DNA of 60,211 nucleotides, taken from assembly GCF_027622855.1 (NCBI RefSeq), contig NZ_JAPZVR010000023.1, positions 1 to 60,211 on the forward strand, given 5' to 3'. Positions 23,959 through 32,230 of this stretch are shown here, one piece after another (within the stretch, counting starts at the first letter, position 1; each line of letters begins with the position of its first letter). The notes beneath the pieces are model-generated. The model saw only the letters and a list, made by a program, of their open reading frames with translations. It did no database searches and had not been told where the DNA came from. Both the position numbers and the translations under genes were made by a program. This stretch comes from Glycomyces algeriensis. Lineage in GTDB: Bacteria; Actinomycetota; Actinomycetes; Mycobacteriales; Micromonosporaceae.

Positions 23959-24735
23959 GTGGAGAGACGAGAAGCGAGCGCGGGGGCGGCCGGGGTCCGC
24001 TGGGCCGCAGCCCTGGCGATAGTGGCGATGGCCGTGGCCGGTTGCGGAGCGAGCCGGAGTGCGCAGACCAGTGAGGACGCGCCGGCGATTTCGGGTGTCG
24101 ACGTGGACGCCGGCACGCTGGCCCTGCGCGACATGCAGGTGGACTTCGGCGAGCGGGGCTTCTACCCCGCCGGCGGGCAGGCCCCGCTGCGGATCTGGAT
24201 CGACAACCAGGGCGACGAGCCGGTGACCCTCGAAGCGGTGACGAGCCCGGACGCCGAGGCCGTGGTCCTCGCTTCCGACGCCGTCGCCGAGACGCCCGCG
24301 GAAGGCGAGTCGACCCCGGCCCCTGACGCGTCGGCGACGCCCGATGCCGATGCGTCCGAGACGCCTTCGGCCGACGCCTCCGAGACACCCTCGGCAGATG
24401 CCTCGGCGACGCCGGGGGGCGAGGACGCCTCGCCGACCGCCGACGCTTCGGCGTCCGCTTCGCCTGAGGGCGAGGAGGCCGCTCCGGAGCTGGCGGGGGA
24501 GCGCGACTTCACGATCGAGATCGCGCCGGACTCGTTCGTGCGCCTGGCGCCCACCAGGGGCTCCTTCCTGCTTCTGGACGGGCTGAAGGAGGAGGTGTCG
24601 ATGGGCCAGACCGTCGAGGTCACGTTCGTCTTCTCGAACGGCGAGGCGGTGACCGTGGACCTGCCGGTCGGTACTCCGGCAGTGGCGCCTTCCCGCTCGT
24701 ACTTCGTACCGAGTCATGAGGAAGGCGCCGAGTAG
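23959..24735 (+). CDS. LpqE-like lipoprotein with low-complexity insert
   Basis: 258 aa. GTG 23959 is chosen because TAAGGT (23946-23951) ends 7 bases earlier (leaderless). The signal peptide ends in a lipobox (AMAVAGC), so the mature protein is lipid-anchored outside the membrane. The domain resembles the actinobacterial LpqE/PCu(A)C-like fold (WIDNQGDEPVTLEAVTS ... LDGLKEEVSMGQTVEVTFVF). It is split by about 60 residues of Ala/Asp/Ser/Thr/Pro repeat (DASETPSA-type units). The Met/His copper ligands of true PCu(A)C proteins are not evident, so copper binding is doubtful. Confidence 0.8.
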   Translation: MERREASAGAAGVRWAAALAIVAMAVAGCGASRSAQTSEDAPAISGVDVDAGTLALRDMQVDFGERGFYPAGGQAPLRIWIDNQGDEPVTLEAVTSPDAEAVVLASDAVAETPAEGESTPAPDASATPDADASETPSADASETPSADASATPGGEDASPTADASASASPEGEEAAPELAGERDFTIEIAPDSFVRLAPTRGSFLLLDGLKEEVSMGQTVEVTFVFSNGEAVTVDLPVGTPAVAPSRSYFVPSHEEGAE

Positions 24736-24824
24736 CGCCCTCCTCGAAGTGAACGGCGGTGGCGCTGATGCGCCGCCGCCGCTGTCGTTCAGGGCGGGTG
24801 CGAAACCTCGGCTGGCAGATCGAA

Positions 24825-24857
24825 TAGGGCTCAGCCCTATAGGATATTTCCTATAGG
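24825..24857. repeat. Two overlapping palindromes in an A+T-rich pocket
   Basis: TAGGGCT-C-AGCCCTA (24825-24839) overlaps CCTATAGGA-TATT-TCCTATAGG (24836-24857); both are perfect. They lie between the convergent lipoprotein genes ending at 24735 and 24910. They could act as a bidirectional terminator, but the A+T-rich tandem CCTATAGG boxes look more like a protein-binding site. The rest of the 174-base gap holds nothing recognisable. Confidence 0.6.
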
Positions 24858-24909
24858 AAAAGGGCGCGGGCCGCTCTTCGTGCGACCCTGGGTGATCGCT
24901 CCGCGGCCG

Positions 24910-25866
24910 CTAATCCGCCGGGCTCCAGGCGGTGACTTCGATTTCACGCGTGGTCCCGAGGTCGATGGGGGCCTCGGGGGTGACGGTCTCCAGGGGCGAC
25001 CCCTCGGCGTAGCCGACGTTGATCTCGGTGGCGTTGACGGCGTCGCCGCTCTCGACCCTGTTGGTCCAGAGCATGCCCGCGCTCACCGACGCTCCGGGGG
25101 CGAGGGTGATGGACGTCGGTCCGGGGTCCTGGAGCGTGTCCGAGCCTTGCCGGACCGCGATCTCGACGCCGGGGATCTCGATCACCGGGTAGCCGTCGAT
25201 CGCGATGTCCTCGGTGCCGCAGTTGACCAGCTCGATGCCGCTGGTGCGCAGGCCCATGGCCGCGTCGCCCTGGGTGACGGTGACATGGAAGCCTCCTTCG
25301 GGGCACTGCGGCTCCTCAGGCCGGTCGGTGGCCGGCTCAACCGGGTCGACTTCCGCCGCCGGCACGCCCGTGAGCTGCCAGGCGCCGAGGTCGAGCTCGT
25401 GGTCGGCGTTGAGCTCGACCGGCTCGGCGAGGTCCAGTTCGTACCCGGCGGTCACCGGCAGGGCGTTGATGAGGAACCGGTCCACTTCGAGCACGTCGCC
25501 GGTGCGGGTCGCGACCTCCCATGAGAGCGGTGCGATCGCGCCCTGCCCGGGGTCCACGGTGATGGACTCGGCGGCGTTGTGGTCGCGCGGCGCCACGACG
25601 TTCCCGCCGAAGACGCCGACCTGCGGCATGCTGTCGAGCAGCAGCGGGGTCTCGCCGCAGTTGACCAGGCCGATCGCCATGAACGTGCGGTCGCCGGCCT
25701 TCGCGGTCGGGGTGAGCGACATCTGGATGCCGTGCTCGTCGCACTCGGTGGAGGTCGCCGCAACGGCCTCACCGCCGGCATCGCCGCCGGCGTCGGCGCC
25801 GCACCCGGCAGCCGCCAGTGCGAGGACGGCGGCGATGAGCGCAAGGGGCCGGGAGATGCGTGGCAT
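24910..25866 (-). CDS. Lipoprotein with two DUF4232-like domains
   Basis: 318 aa. The signal peptide ALIAAVLALAAAGCGAD carries a lipobox, with the lipidated Cys near residue 22. Two similar beta-sandwich repeats follow: TECDEHGIQMSLTPTAKAGD...LVNCGETPLLLDS and PQCPEGGFHVTVTQGDAAMG...LVNCGTEDIAIDGYP. Each pairs an early Cys with the Cys of VNCG, the DUF4232 pattern. Function unknown; such proteins are common extracellular lipoproteins in Actinobacteria. GAAGGA precedes ATG 25866. TAGGTG on the minus strand at about 25904 could be its own -10 box, although the SpoIIE phosphatase gene lies 49 bases upstream on the same strand. Confidence 0.88.
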   Translation of the reverse strand: MPRISRPLALIAAVLALAAAGCGADAGGDAGGEAVAATSTECDEHGIQMSLTPTAKAGDRTFMAIGLVNCGETPLLLDSMPQVGVFGGNVVAPRDHNAAESITVDPGQGAIAPLSWEVATRTGDVLEVDRFLINALPVTAGYELDLAEPVELNADHELDLGAWQLTGVPAAEVDPVEPATDRPEEPQCPEGGFHVTVTQGDAAMGLRTSGIELVNCGTEDIAIDGYPVIEIPGVEIAVRQGSDTLQDPGPTSITLAPGASVSAGMLWTNRVESGDAVNATEINVGYAEGSPLETVTPEAPIDLGTTREIEVTAWSPAD

Positions 25867-25915
25867 GCGGTGTCCTTCGGTCGGTCCGGGGTTCCGCTCA
25901 CCTAACGCGACGGCC

Positions 25916-27088
25916 CTACCGCGAGGTTGCACCGGGCGCTTGGATGATGAGGACCGTGAGGTCGTCGGTGCGCTTGTACCCGCCGCCCTGGAAGTCGGCC
26001 TTGAGCTTGCGGTGGAGGCGGTCGGGATCGCGGATGCCGGAGGAGATGTGCGCGTTGATGCGCTCGATCACCGGGAAGGTCTCCCCGGCGGCGTTGCGGC
26101 CCTCGATGAACCCGTCGGAGAACATCACGATCAGGTCGCCGGGCATGAGCGTGGCCTCGCGGACCTGGGTGCGCTGGAGCGCGAAGTCGGCCAGGCCGAG
26201 CGGCGGCATGGGCCGCGCGGACAGCGGCTGCGCCGAGCCGCGCACCAGGAGCGGCGCGGGGTGGCCGCACAGGACGACCCTGATGGTGTCGAACCGGGGC
26301 GTGATCTCCACGAACACGGCGGTGGCGAACGACTGCTCCCATTCGCCCCGGCCGCGGTTGTGCATGCGGACGCGGCGCTCCATGCGCGCGGCGAGCGTGT
26401 AGAGGTCGGGGTCGTCCAGCGAGCGCTCCCGGAAGGTGCCCAGGAGCGCTTCGGTGAGGTGGACGGTGGTGAGGCCGTGGCCCTGGACGTCGCCGACGAC
26501 CGCGCGGAGGCCGAGGTCGGTCTCCAGCACTTCGTAGAAGTCGCCGCCGACGAGCCCGGGGCTGCCCTTGTGGGTCCGGTAGGCGACGGCGACGCGCGCG
26601 CCGCCCACGTGCGCGGGCAGTTCGGGCAGGATCGCGGTCTGGACGGCCTCGGCCACGAGCGTCATCTCGAGGAGGCGCACGACCATGCGGTTCCTGACCC
26701 ACGCGAGCGCGGTGCACAGGATGCCGACGATGGCGACCGGCGGCACGTCCGACCAGCTCGACTCGGGGTAGGGGAGCAGCCCGAGCGCGTCCTCCCCGGC
26801 GCTGATGACGGCGACGACGAGGAGCGTCGACGCGGCGGTCGCGATGGGCCCGTTGACGAGCGCGGTGAAGGCGGGCAGGAGGACCACGGTGAAGTCGGCG
26901 TACTCGGCCGCGGTGTCGTCGATGAACGCGATGGGGAAGGTCACGGCGATGAGGATGTACGGCATGAGGCGCAGGACCAGGACCGAGCCGGACTGCCCGG
27001 CGGCCATGCGGCTCAGGATGTTCTTGGGCTGCACATAGGACCTGAAGTACCCCTGCATGTCGGCGCCGGCGGGCTTGGTCCTCTTCAC
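25916..27088 (-). CDS. Membrane-anchored SpoIIE/PP2C-type serine phosphatase
   Basis: 390 aa. The N-terminal half has about 4-5 membrane helices (VLRLMPYILIAVTFPIAF onward to VAIVGILCTALAWV). The C-terminal SpoIIE domain has PP2C metal motifs GGDFYEV (near residue 180), VVGDVQGHGL (near 194), VLCGHPAPLL, FSDGFIEG and KRTDDLTVLII. Such enzymes dephosphorylate anti-anti-sigma factors to start a general stress or morphogenesis response; no sigma, RsbV or RsbW gene is nearby, so the partner is unknown. The GTG start follows TACGCT by about 7 bases on the minus strand, suggesting a leaderless message. Confidence 0.92.
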   Translation of the reverse strand: MKRTKPAGADMQGYFRSYVQPKNILSRMAAGQSGSVLVLRLMPYILIAVTFPIAFIDDTAAEYADFTVVLLPAFTALVNGPIATAASTLLVVAVISAGEDALGLLPYPESSWSDVPPVAIVGILCTALAWVRNRMVVRLLEMTLVAEAVQTAILPELPAHVGGARVAVAYRTHKGSPGLVGGDFYEVLETDLGLRAVVGDVQGHGLTTVHLTEALLGTFRERSLDDPDLYTLAARMERRVRMHNRGRGEWEQSFATAVFVEITPRFDTIRVVLCGHPAPLLVRGSAQPLSARPMPPLGLADFALQRTQVREATLMPGDLIVMFSDGFIEGRNAAGETFPVIERINAHISSGIRDPDRLHRKLKADFQGGGYKRTDDLTVLIIQAPGATSR

Positions 27089-27157
27089 GGGGAGAGCGTA
27101 AGCGGCCCACCGCCGACCCGCCTCTTGAACAGCGAAAACGGGCCCGGAGACGGCGAA

Positions 27158-27184
27158 AGCGGACGAGGGCCGCTCCCGTCCGCT
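27158..27184 (-). terminator. Terminator hairpin of the DUF1269 gene
   Basis: AGCGGACG and CGTCCGCT form an 8-bp stem in the gap downstream of the DUF1269 gene and upstream of the phosphatase promoter. Confidence 0.5.
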
Positions 27185-27197
27185 CTGCGCCTTCCGA

Positions 27198-27698
27198 TCA
27201 GGTGCGCGCTTGGGCGGCCTCGATGTGCTCGCGCAGGCGGGTCTCCTCTTCGGACGAGAGGTTCGTCTGGAGGAGCTTGCCCTGGTACTGGCCGTGGAGC
27301 TCCTCGAGGACCTTGTCCTCGGTCATGGAGCGGACGAGGAGCACGAGCGCGGCACCGCCGGGGCTGAGCTCCTTGCCGAGGTTCTTCATGAACGTGTCGT
27401 CCACGCCGACGTCGGACATGGCCCCGCCCGCGGCCCCCGCGGCCGCGCCCACGGCCATGCCGAGCAGCGGCGCGAGGAACAGCAGGCCGATGAGCCCGCC
27501 CCACAGCGCACCGCCGGTGGCGCTGATGCCGACCAGCGAGGTCGACTGGTGGAGCTTGACCTTGCCGTCGTCCCGCCGCTCGACCACGACCGCGTCGTCG
27601 AGCTTGATGAGCTCGCGCTTCTGCATGTCGGCGAGTTTGCCGAGGACCGTCTGCGCGGTGGGCACGTCCGGGTAGGCCACGGCGATGAGTTTGCTCAT
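27198..27698 (-). CDS. DUF1269 domain-containing protein
   Basis: 166 aa. MSKLIAVAYPDVPTAQTVLGKL and a central glycine-zipper hairpin (GGALWGGLIGLLFLAPLLG, then AVGAAAGAAGGAM) are the DUF1269 pattern. The rest is soluble: DDTFMKNLGKELSPGGAALVLLV near residue 108-130 and a charged tail. The Gly-rich hairpin may insert in the membrane. AGAGGAAG precedes ATG 27698. Function is unknown; homologues are often stress-induced. It is divergent from the TSUP gene. Confidence 0.9.
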   Translation of the reverse strand: MSKLIAVAYPDVPTAQTVLGKLADMQKRELIKLDDAVVVERRDDGKVKLHQSTSLVGISATGGALWGGLIGLLFLAPLLGMAVGAAAGAAGGAMSDVGVDDTFMKNLGKELSPGGAALVLLVRSMTEDKVLEELHGQYQGKLLQTNLSSEEETRLREHIEAAQART

Positions 27699-27847
27699 GC
27701 GTCTTCCTCTCTGCGGGCCGCCTTCGGCGGCGTCTCGCCCGATTGTGTCCGCCTTTGCAGGTCTTCGCCGGGAAACGCACGCAAACCCTGTTCCTGGTGG
27801 GTGCGAGGGGTGCCGGGCGCGGCATTCCCGCCTGGCGGGAACACCGG

Positions 27848-27888
27848 TTGACGGTCCCCGGCCGTTCAATCTATATTTCCCATAGATT
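27848..27888 (+). promoter_or_regulatory. Promoter and palindromic operator of the TSUP gene
   Basis: TTGACG (27848-27853), an 18-base spacer and TATATT (27872-27877). The palindrome AATCTAT-N7-ATAGATT (27868-27888) covers the -10 box and probable start point, a classic repressor placement. Confidence 0.65.
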
Positions 27889-27931
27889 TGGTAGAGAAAT
27901 CGTTCCGGTCATCACTCGGAAGGCTCCCTCA

Positions 27932-28924
27932 GTGCGCTCCCTCGTCTTGCTCGGCCTCGTAGGCCTCGCCGCTCAGCTCGTGGACGGCAGCCTCGGCATG
28001 GCCTACGGCGTCACCTCGACCACACTGCTCCTCGCCATCGGCGCCAACCCCGCCTCGGCCTCGGCCACCGTCCACCTCGCCGAGATCGGCACGACCCTCG
28101 CCTCCGGCGCCTCGCACTGGCGCTTCGGCAACGTCGACTGGAAGGTCGTCCTCAAGATCGGCATCCCCGGCGCCGTCGGCGCCTTCGCGGGCGCCACGTT
28201 CCTGTCGTGGCTCTCGACCGAGATCGCCGCCCCGGTCATGTCGATCATCCTGCTCTCCCTCGGCCTGTACCTGCTCATCCGCTTCACCGTGCGCGGGCTC
28301 GACCGCAAGAACCTCGGCAAGCCCCTGCGCAAGCGGTTCCTGACCCCGCTCGGCCTCGTCGGCGGCTTCCTCGACGCGACCGGCGGCGGCGGCTGGGGCC
28401 CGGTCGGCACGCCCGCCCTGCTCGCCAGCGGCCGCATCGAACCGCGCAAGGTCATCGGCTCCATCGACACCTCCGAGTTCCTCGTCGCGCTGGCCGCCTC
28501 GGCCGGCTTCATCATCGGCATCGGCAGCGCGGGCATCAACTTCGCGTGGGTCGGCGTGCTCCTGGCCGGCGGCCTCATCGCGGCGCCGATCGCGGCCTGG
28601 CTGGTCCGCCACATCCCGCCGCGCGTGCTCGGCTCGGCAGTGGGCGGCGTCATCATCCTGACCAACACCCGCACGCTGCTGCGCAGCGACTGGGTCGCCG
28701 CTCCCGCCGGGGTCGCGACCGCCGTCTACATCGCCATCGCCGCGGTCTGGATCGCTGCCGTCTGGTACTCGGTGCGCCGCCACCTCGCCGAGCGCGACGT
28801 GGGCGGACCCGTCCTCGACAAGGCCAACAACCCCAGTGCCGACAACCCCGAAGGCGACAAGTCCGGGGGAGCCGGCGCCCAGGTGCCCGTCAGTGCGGAA
28901 GCGCCCGCCGCCGAGACCTCCTGA
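27932..28924 (+). CDS. TSUP/TauE-SafE family sulfite or organosulfonate exporter
   Basis: 330 aa with about 8 membrane helices. The TSUP signatures GLAAQLVDGSLGMAYGVTSTT near residue 8-28 and LGLVGGFLDATGGGGWGPV near 143-161 are both present, showing the internal two-fold repeat. The hydrophilic C-terminal tail of about 45 residues is low-complexity. Family members move sulfite, sulfoacetate or related anions. GTG 27932 follows GGAAGG by 8 bases; the longer frame upstream would cross the promoter. No sulfur-assimilation genes flank it, so the substrate is inferred from the family only. Confidence 0.9.
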   Translation: MRSLVLLGLVGLAAQLVDGSLGMAYGVTSTTLLLAIGANPASASATVHLAEIGTTLASGASHWRFGNVDWKVVLKIGIPGAVGAFAGATFLSWLSTEIAAPVMSIILLSLGLYLLIRFTVRGLDRKNLGKPLRKRFLTPLGLVGGFLDATGGGGWGPVGTPALLASGRIEPRKVIGSIDTSEFLVALAASAGFIIGIGSAGINFAWVGVLLAGGLIAAPIAAWLVRHIPPRVLGSAVGGVIILTNTRTLLRSDWVAAPAGVATAVYIAIAAVWIAAVWYSVRRHLAERDVGGPVLDKANNPSADNPEGDKSGGAGAQVPVSAEAPAAETS

Positions 28925-28938
28925 ACCGCACTGCTTCC

Positions 28939-28964
28939 GGCCCGCACCGCTCACGGTGCGGGCC
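28939..28964 (+). terminator. Terminator hairpin after the TSUP gene
   Basis: GGCCCGCACCG-CTCA-CGGTGCGGGCC, a perfect 11-bp stem. Confidence 0.75.
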
Positions 28965-29083
28965 GTTCGCGTTCCCACCGGTCTCACGCAACCGTCCCTA
29001 TTGGATTTGGGGGACGACGCGAAGGTGAACTTCAAGTAGCATGTTGCCTCAACGTGGCCGTGAGCTGGACCGTTGGAGGCGCA

Positions 29084-31000
29084 ATGACGCAGTTCTACCA
29101 AGCTTTGCTCCGGGACGGAGGGCCCCGGCTGGGGCCGCGGCTGCGGCGGTGCTTCGCCGCCTGGGCCGGTGTCGAGGACGACGGGGGCCCGGCCCTCGAG
29201 CACGCCCGCGGCCGCTCCCGCACCGCCCTCGCCGACAACGACCTGTGCGGCCGCTACCTCCACGACGTCCCGACCGGCGACGGCCGGCTCCGCACCACCG
29301 CGACCTGGGCCGCCGGGCGCAAGGGCGCGCCCGGCTGGGTCCGCGTCACCGTCGAAGGCGACCTCGACCAGGCCGCGGTGACCGCCCCGGGCTTCATGCC
29401 CGCGTTCCTTGCCACCGGCCGCGCCACCGACGGCGCCGTGCCCGTCGAGGCCGGCCCGCACCTCATCGGCCCCGAAGAGGTCAAGGAGCTCACCGGCTGG
29501 CTCGCCCGCCCCGACCGGGGCGTCCCCGTCATCGTCCTCACCGTCGACCGCAGCGACCCGAACCTCGTCGCCGCCTGCGCCGACCACCTCGCCGAGACCC
29601 TCGCGGGCGTCGCCCTCGTCGCCCGCCTCTACGACGCCCGCACCCAGGACGACCTCAACGCCTGGCTCGGCGGCGACCTCAGCGTCTTCGGCGGCGGCCT
29701 GCGCACCTATCTGCCCGGCGTGCGCCCGGGGGAGGAGACCTACGCGATGCGCCACCAGCCGCGCGGCGGCGGCGCGATACGCGACCAGGGCGTGCGCTCA
29801 CTCGAAGTGGTCGTCAAAGGCGTCGTCGAACTCTCCGTCCACCGGGCGGTGCCCGCGGACGTGCGCCAGACCGAGCCGCGGATCGCCCGCGTGCTCGCCG
29901 GGGCGCTGCCGCCGGGCGAACTCCACGCCGCCCCGCCCACCCCCGCCGCGATAGCCGTCCCGCGCGGCCCCCGCATCCCCAGACCCGCCGCGCCCTCAGA
30001 ACCGCAGACACTCCAACCCGAACCACCGGCGCAGCCCGAACCACCGGCACCCCCGGACCCGCAGCCCGAACTGACGACCGCGCCCGAACCGGGCGTCGAA
30101 CCCGACCCAGTACCCGAACCCGAGCCCGCGGCCGGACTCGCCGACGACATCGCCGCGAAGCTCGCCGACCGCCTCGACGAGAGCGTCCTCGACGCCCTCG
30201 TCGACATGGCCCGCGGCGGCGACACCGAGACCACCGCCCTCATCAAGACCATGGCCGCCCACCTCGACGCCCTCACCCGCGCCGTCGAGTCCACCGGGCT
30301 CCTCGCCGTCCGCGCGCCCGGCCAGGAGCTCGAACGCCTCCGCCGCCAGTACGACCAGCTCGAACTCGACTACACCGAACTCCAGGAATGCGAACGCAAG
30401 GCCCAGGACCGCATCCGCTGGCTCGAGAGCCGCCTCGCCGAGCACGCCGACCCCGTCTACGGCGTCCAGACCGACGCCGACCGGGACGACTGCTGGGAGG
30501 CCGAGAGCCTCATGGAAGTGGTCCAGCGCGCCCGCAAGCAGCTGCGCCACCTCGACCTCCCCGACTCCCTCGACACCGAGGTGTCCAAACTCGACGTCAT
30601 GTACCCGCGCCAGCGCCGCCGCTGGACCGGCCGCACCTGGGACGCCCTGCGCGCCCTCGACGCCTACGCCGCCGCCCGCGCCGACGCCCGCTTCACCGGC
30701 GGCTTCTACGACTGGTGCGCCCGCCCGCTCCCCGGAGCGCCCGCCATCACCCCCACCATGGTGTCCATGAAGGAGTCCGACTCGGTCTCGGGCAACCCGA
30801 AGTACCACCGGGCCAGGGTCTTCCGCGTCCCCACCGAGATCGACCCGTCAGGCCGCGTCTACATGCCCTCCCACATCAAGCTCCAGCAGGTCGGCTCGCC
30901 CGCGCCCCGCATGCACTTCCTCGACGACGCCGGCGGCGCCACCGGCAAGGTGTGGATCGGCTACCTCGGCGACCACCTGCCCAACACGCGGACCAACTGA
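29084..31000 (+). CDS. Modular protein with conserved defence-like C-terminal domain
   Basis: 638 aa, soluble. Three parts can be seen. Residues 1-290 are an alpha/beta domain including VPVIVLTVDRSDPNLVAACA and LNAWLGGDLSVFGGGLRTYL. Residues 293-350 are a Pro/Glu linker. The rest contains a coiled coil (LRRQYDQLELDYTELQECER) and a C-terminal domain with RTWDALRALDAYA, FYDWC, DPSGRVYMPSHIKLQQ and ending KVWIGYLGDHLPNTRTN. I recall this ending from large actinobacterial proteins near phage-defence genes, but cannot name a family. GGAGG lies 4 bases before ATG 29084. No defence partner is adjacent. Unrecognised function. Confidence 0.8.
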   Translation: MTQFYQALLRDGGPRLGPRLRRCFAAWAGVEDDGGPALEHARGRSRTALADNDLCGRYLHDVPTGDGRLRTTATWAAGRKGAPGWVRVTVEGDLDQAAVTAPGFMPAFLATGRATDGAVPVEAGPHLIGPEEVKELTGWLARPDRGVPVIVLTVDRSDPNLVAACADHLAETLAGVALVARLYDARTQDDLNAWLGGDLSVFGGGLRTYLPGVRPGEETYAMRHQPRGGGAIRDQGVRSLEVVVKGVVELSVHRAVPADVRQTEPRIARVLAGALPPGELHAAPPTPAAIAVPRGPRIPRPAAPSEPQTLQPEPPAQPEPPAPPDPQPELTTAPEPGVEPDPVPEPEPAAGLADDIAAKLADRLDESVLDALVDMARGGDTETTALIKTMAAHLDALTRAVESTGLLAVRAPGQELERLRRQYDQLELDYTELQECERKAQDRIRWLESRLAEHADPVYGVQTDADRDDCWEAESLMEVVQRARKQLRHLDLPDSLDTEVSKLDVMYPRQRRRWTGRTWDALRALDAYAAARADARFTGGFYDWCARPLPGAPAITPTMVSMKESDSVSGNPKYHRARVFRVPTEIDPSGRVYMPSHIKLQQVGSPAPRMHFLDDAGGATGKVWIGYLGDHLPNTRTN

Positions 31001-31061
31001 CGCGTCCGGATTCGCCCCGGGCCCTCACGTAGGCTCGGGGCGAACCCCGGGAGGAGCCTCG

Positions 31062-31250
31062 ATGGACTTCATGCGTCGCAACGCGAAATGGATCGCACTG
31101 GCGGCCCTGCTCGCCATGCTCGCCCCCGTCATCGCCCAGCTCTTCAACACCCTGTTCGCGGTCGACACCCTGCTCGTCGCCGTGATCCTGCTGGCCGCCA
31201 TCGTCATCGGCTTCGCCGTCATGGCCCGCTCCTCCCGCGACGAGGAATGA
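31062..31250 (+). CDS. Small two-helix membrane protein, unrecognised
   Basis: 62 aa. Two hydrophobic helices (WIALAALLAMLAPVIAQLF and LLVAVILLAAIVIGFAVMA) joined by a short NTLFAVD turn, with a charged C-terminal SSRDEE. The promoter is visible as TAGGCT at 31030, and GGGAGGAG provides a good ribosome site before ATG 31062. No family recognised. Confidence 0.75.
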   Translation: MDFMRRNAKWIALAALLAMLAPVIAQLFNTLFAVDTLLVAVILLAAIVIGFAVMARSSRDEE

Positions 31251-31352
31251 CCCGGGCCCCTGGAACCGGTTGGCCCCACCGCTGAGCACCCCTTGACTAG
31301 GCTCAGCACCGGGGAGCGCCCTACGGCACGCTCCCGGATGAGAGGACACCCC

Positions 31353-31991
31353 ATGGCACGCCGCAAGCGCCCCCTGTTCGCCCGCTGGTACCCCGACGCC
31401 GCCGCCCGCCTCGAGGAGCGCGGCCTCGCCGCGCAGCGCGCCCGACTCCTCGCCCCGCTCGAAGGCCGCGTCCTCGAGATCGGCCCCGGCTTCGGCGCCA
31501 ACTTCCCGCACTACCCCGATACGGTGACCGAACTGGTCGCCGTCGAACCCGAGGAGCACTTCCGCGACCTCGCCCGCGCCCGCGCCGACGAACTCGGGCT
31601 CAAGGCCGCGATCATCGAAGGCACCGCCGAAGCCCTCCCCGTCGAGACCGGCTCGTTCGACGCCGTCGTCGCCACCGCCGTCCTCTGCTCGGTCGACAGC
31701 CAGGCGGACGCGCTGGCCGAGATCGCCCGGGTCCTCAAGCCCGGCGGGCAGCTCTGGGGCTTCGAGCACGTCGGCTCGCCCGGCCGCGCCCGGCATGCGG
31801 CCGAGAAGGTCCTCGACGCCGTGCTCTGGACGCACCTGAACGGCGGCTGCCACCTCTCCCGCGACACGCTGGGCGCGATCCGCGCGGCCGGGTTCGACAC
31901 CGCCGGGATGAGCGAGGAGCGGTTCGCGTTCCTGCCGTTCCCGGTCTCCAAGAGCACCCACCTCGTCGGCTCGGCCCGCAAACCCGCCTAG
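31353..31991 (+). CDS. Class I SAM-dependent methyltransferase
   Basis: 212 aa. Motif I is VLEIGPGFGANF near residue 37-48, with the acidic residue of motif II in LVAVEPEEHF, motif IV in FDAVVATAVLCSV and LKPGGQLWGFEHV after it. This is the UbiE/Methyltransf_11 type related to phospholipid or small-molecule methylases (METTL7-like order of motifs). AGAGGA places the ATG at 31353; the in-frame ATG five codons earlier overlaps the ribosome site. TAGGCT at about 31297 is the likely -10 box. Substrate unknown. Confidence 0.9.
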   Translation: MARRKRPLFARWYPDAAARLEERGLAAQRARLLAPLEGRVLEIGPGFGANFPHYPDTVTELVAVEPEEHFRDLARARADELGLKAAIIEGTAEALPVETGSFDAVVATAVLCSVDSQADALAEIARVLKPGGQLWGFEHVGSPGRARHAAEKVLDAVLWTHLNGGCHLSRDTLGAIRAAGFDTAGMSEERFAFLPFPVSKSTHLVGSARKPA

Positions 31992-32230
31992 CGGCTCAGG
32001 GCCGTTCCCGTGCTCGGTGAGCCCGCACCTGGCCGGCGCCGCCCGCAAACCCGGCGCACCGGGCCCTGTGGAAGACTCTGGCGGAAATCGGTGCGACGCC
32101 CATGGCGCAGGTCGGCAGACCCCCGCATTTCAACGCGGGAGGGGTAGCCGCTCCGCCAGGCCCCGGCCGCCCCCAGGGACGCGCCCTCGATCGGAATGCC
32201 GCCCGCGCACCTTCGATCACCGGGAGACCC

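Noticed and set aside
29041..31032. Overlapping Arg/Pro-rich frame on the same strand as the 638-aa protein
   Set aside because: It is the plus-one shadow of the real frame, with no domain content and atypical third-position usage.
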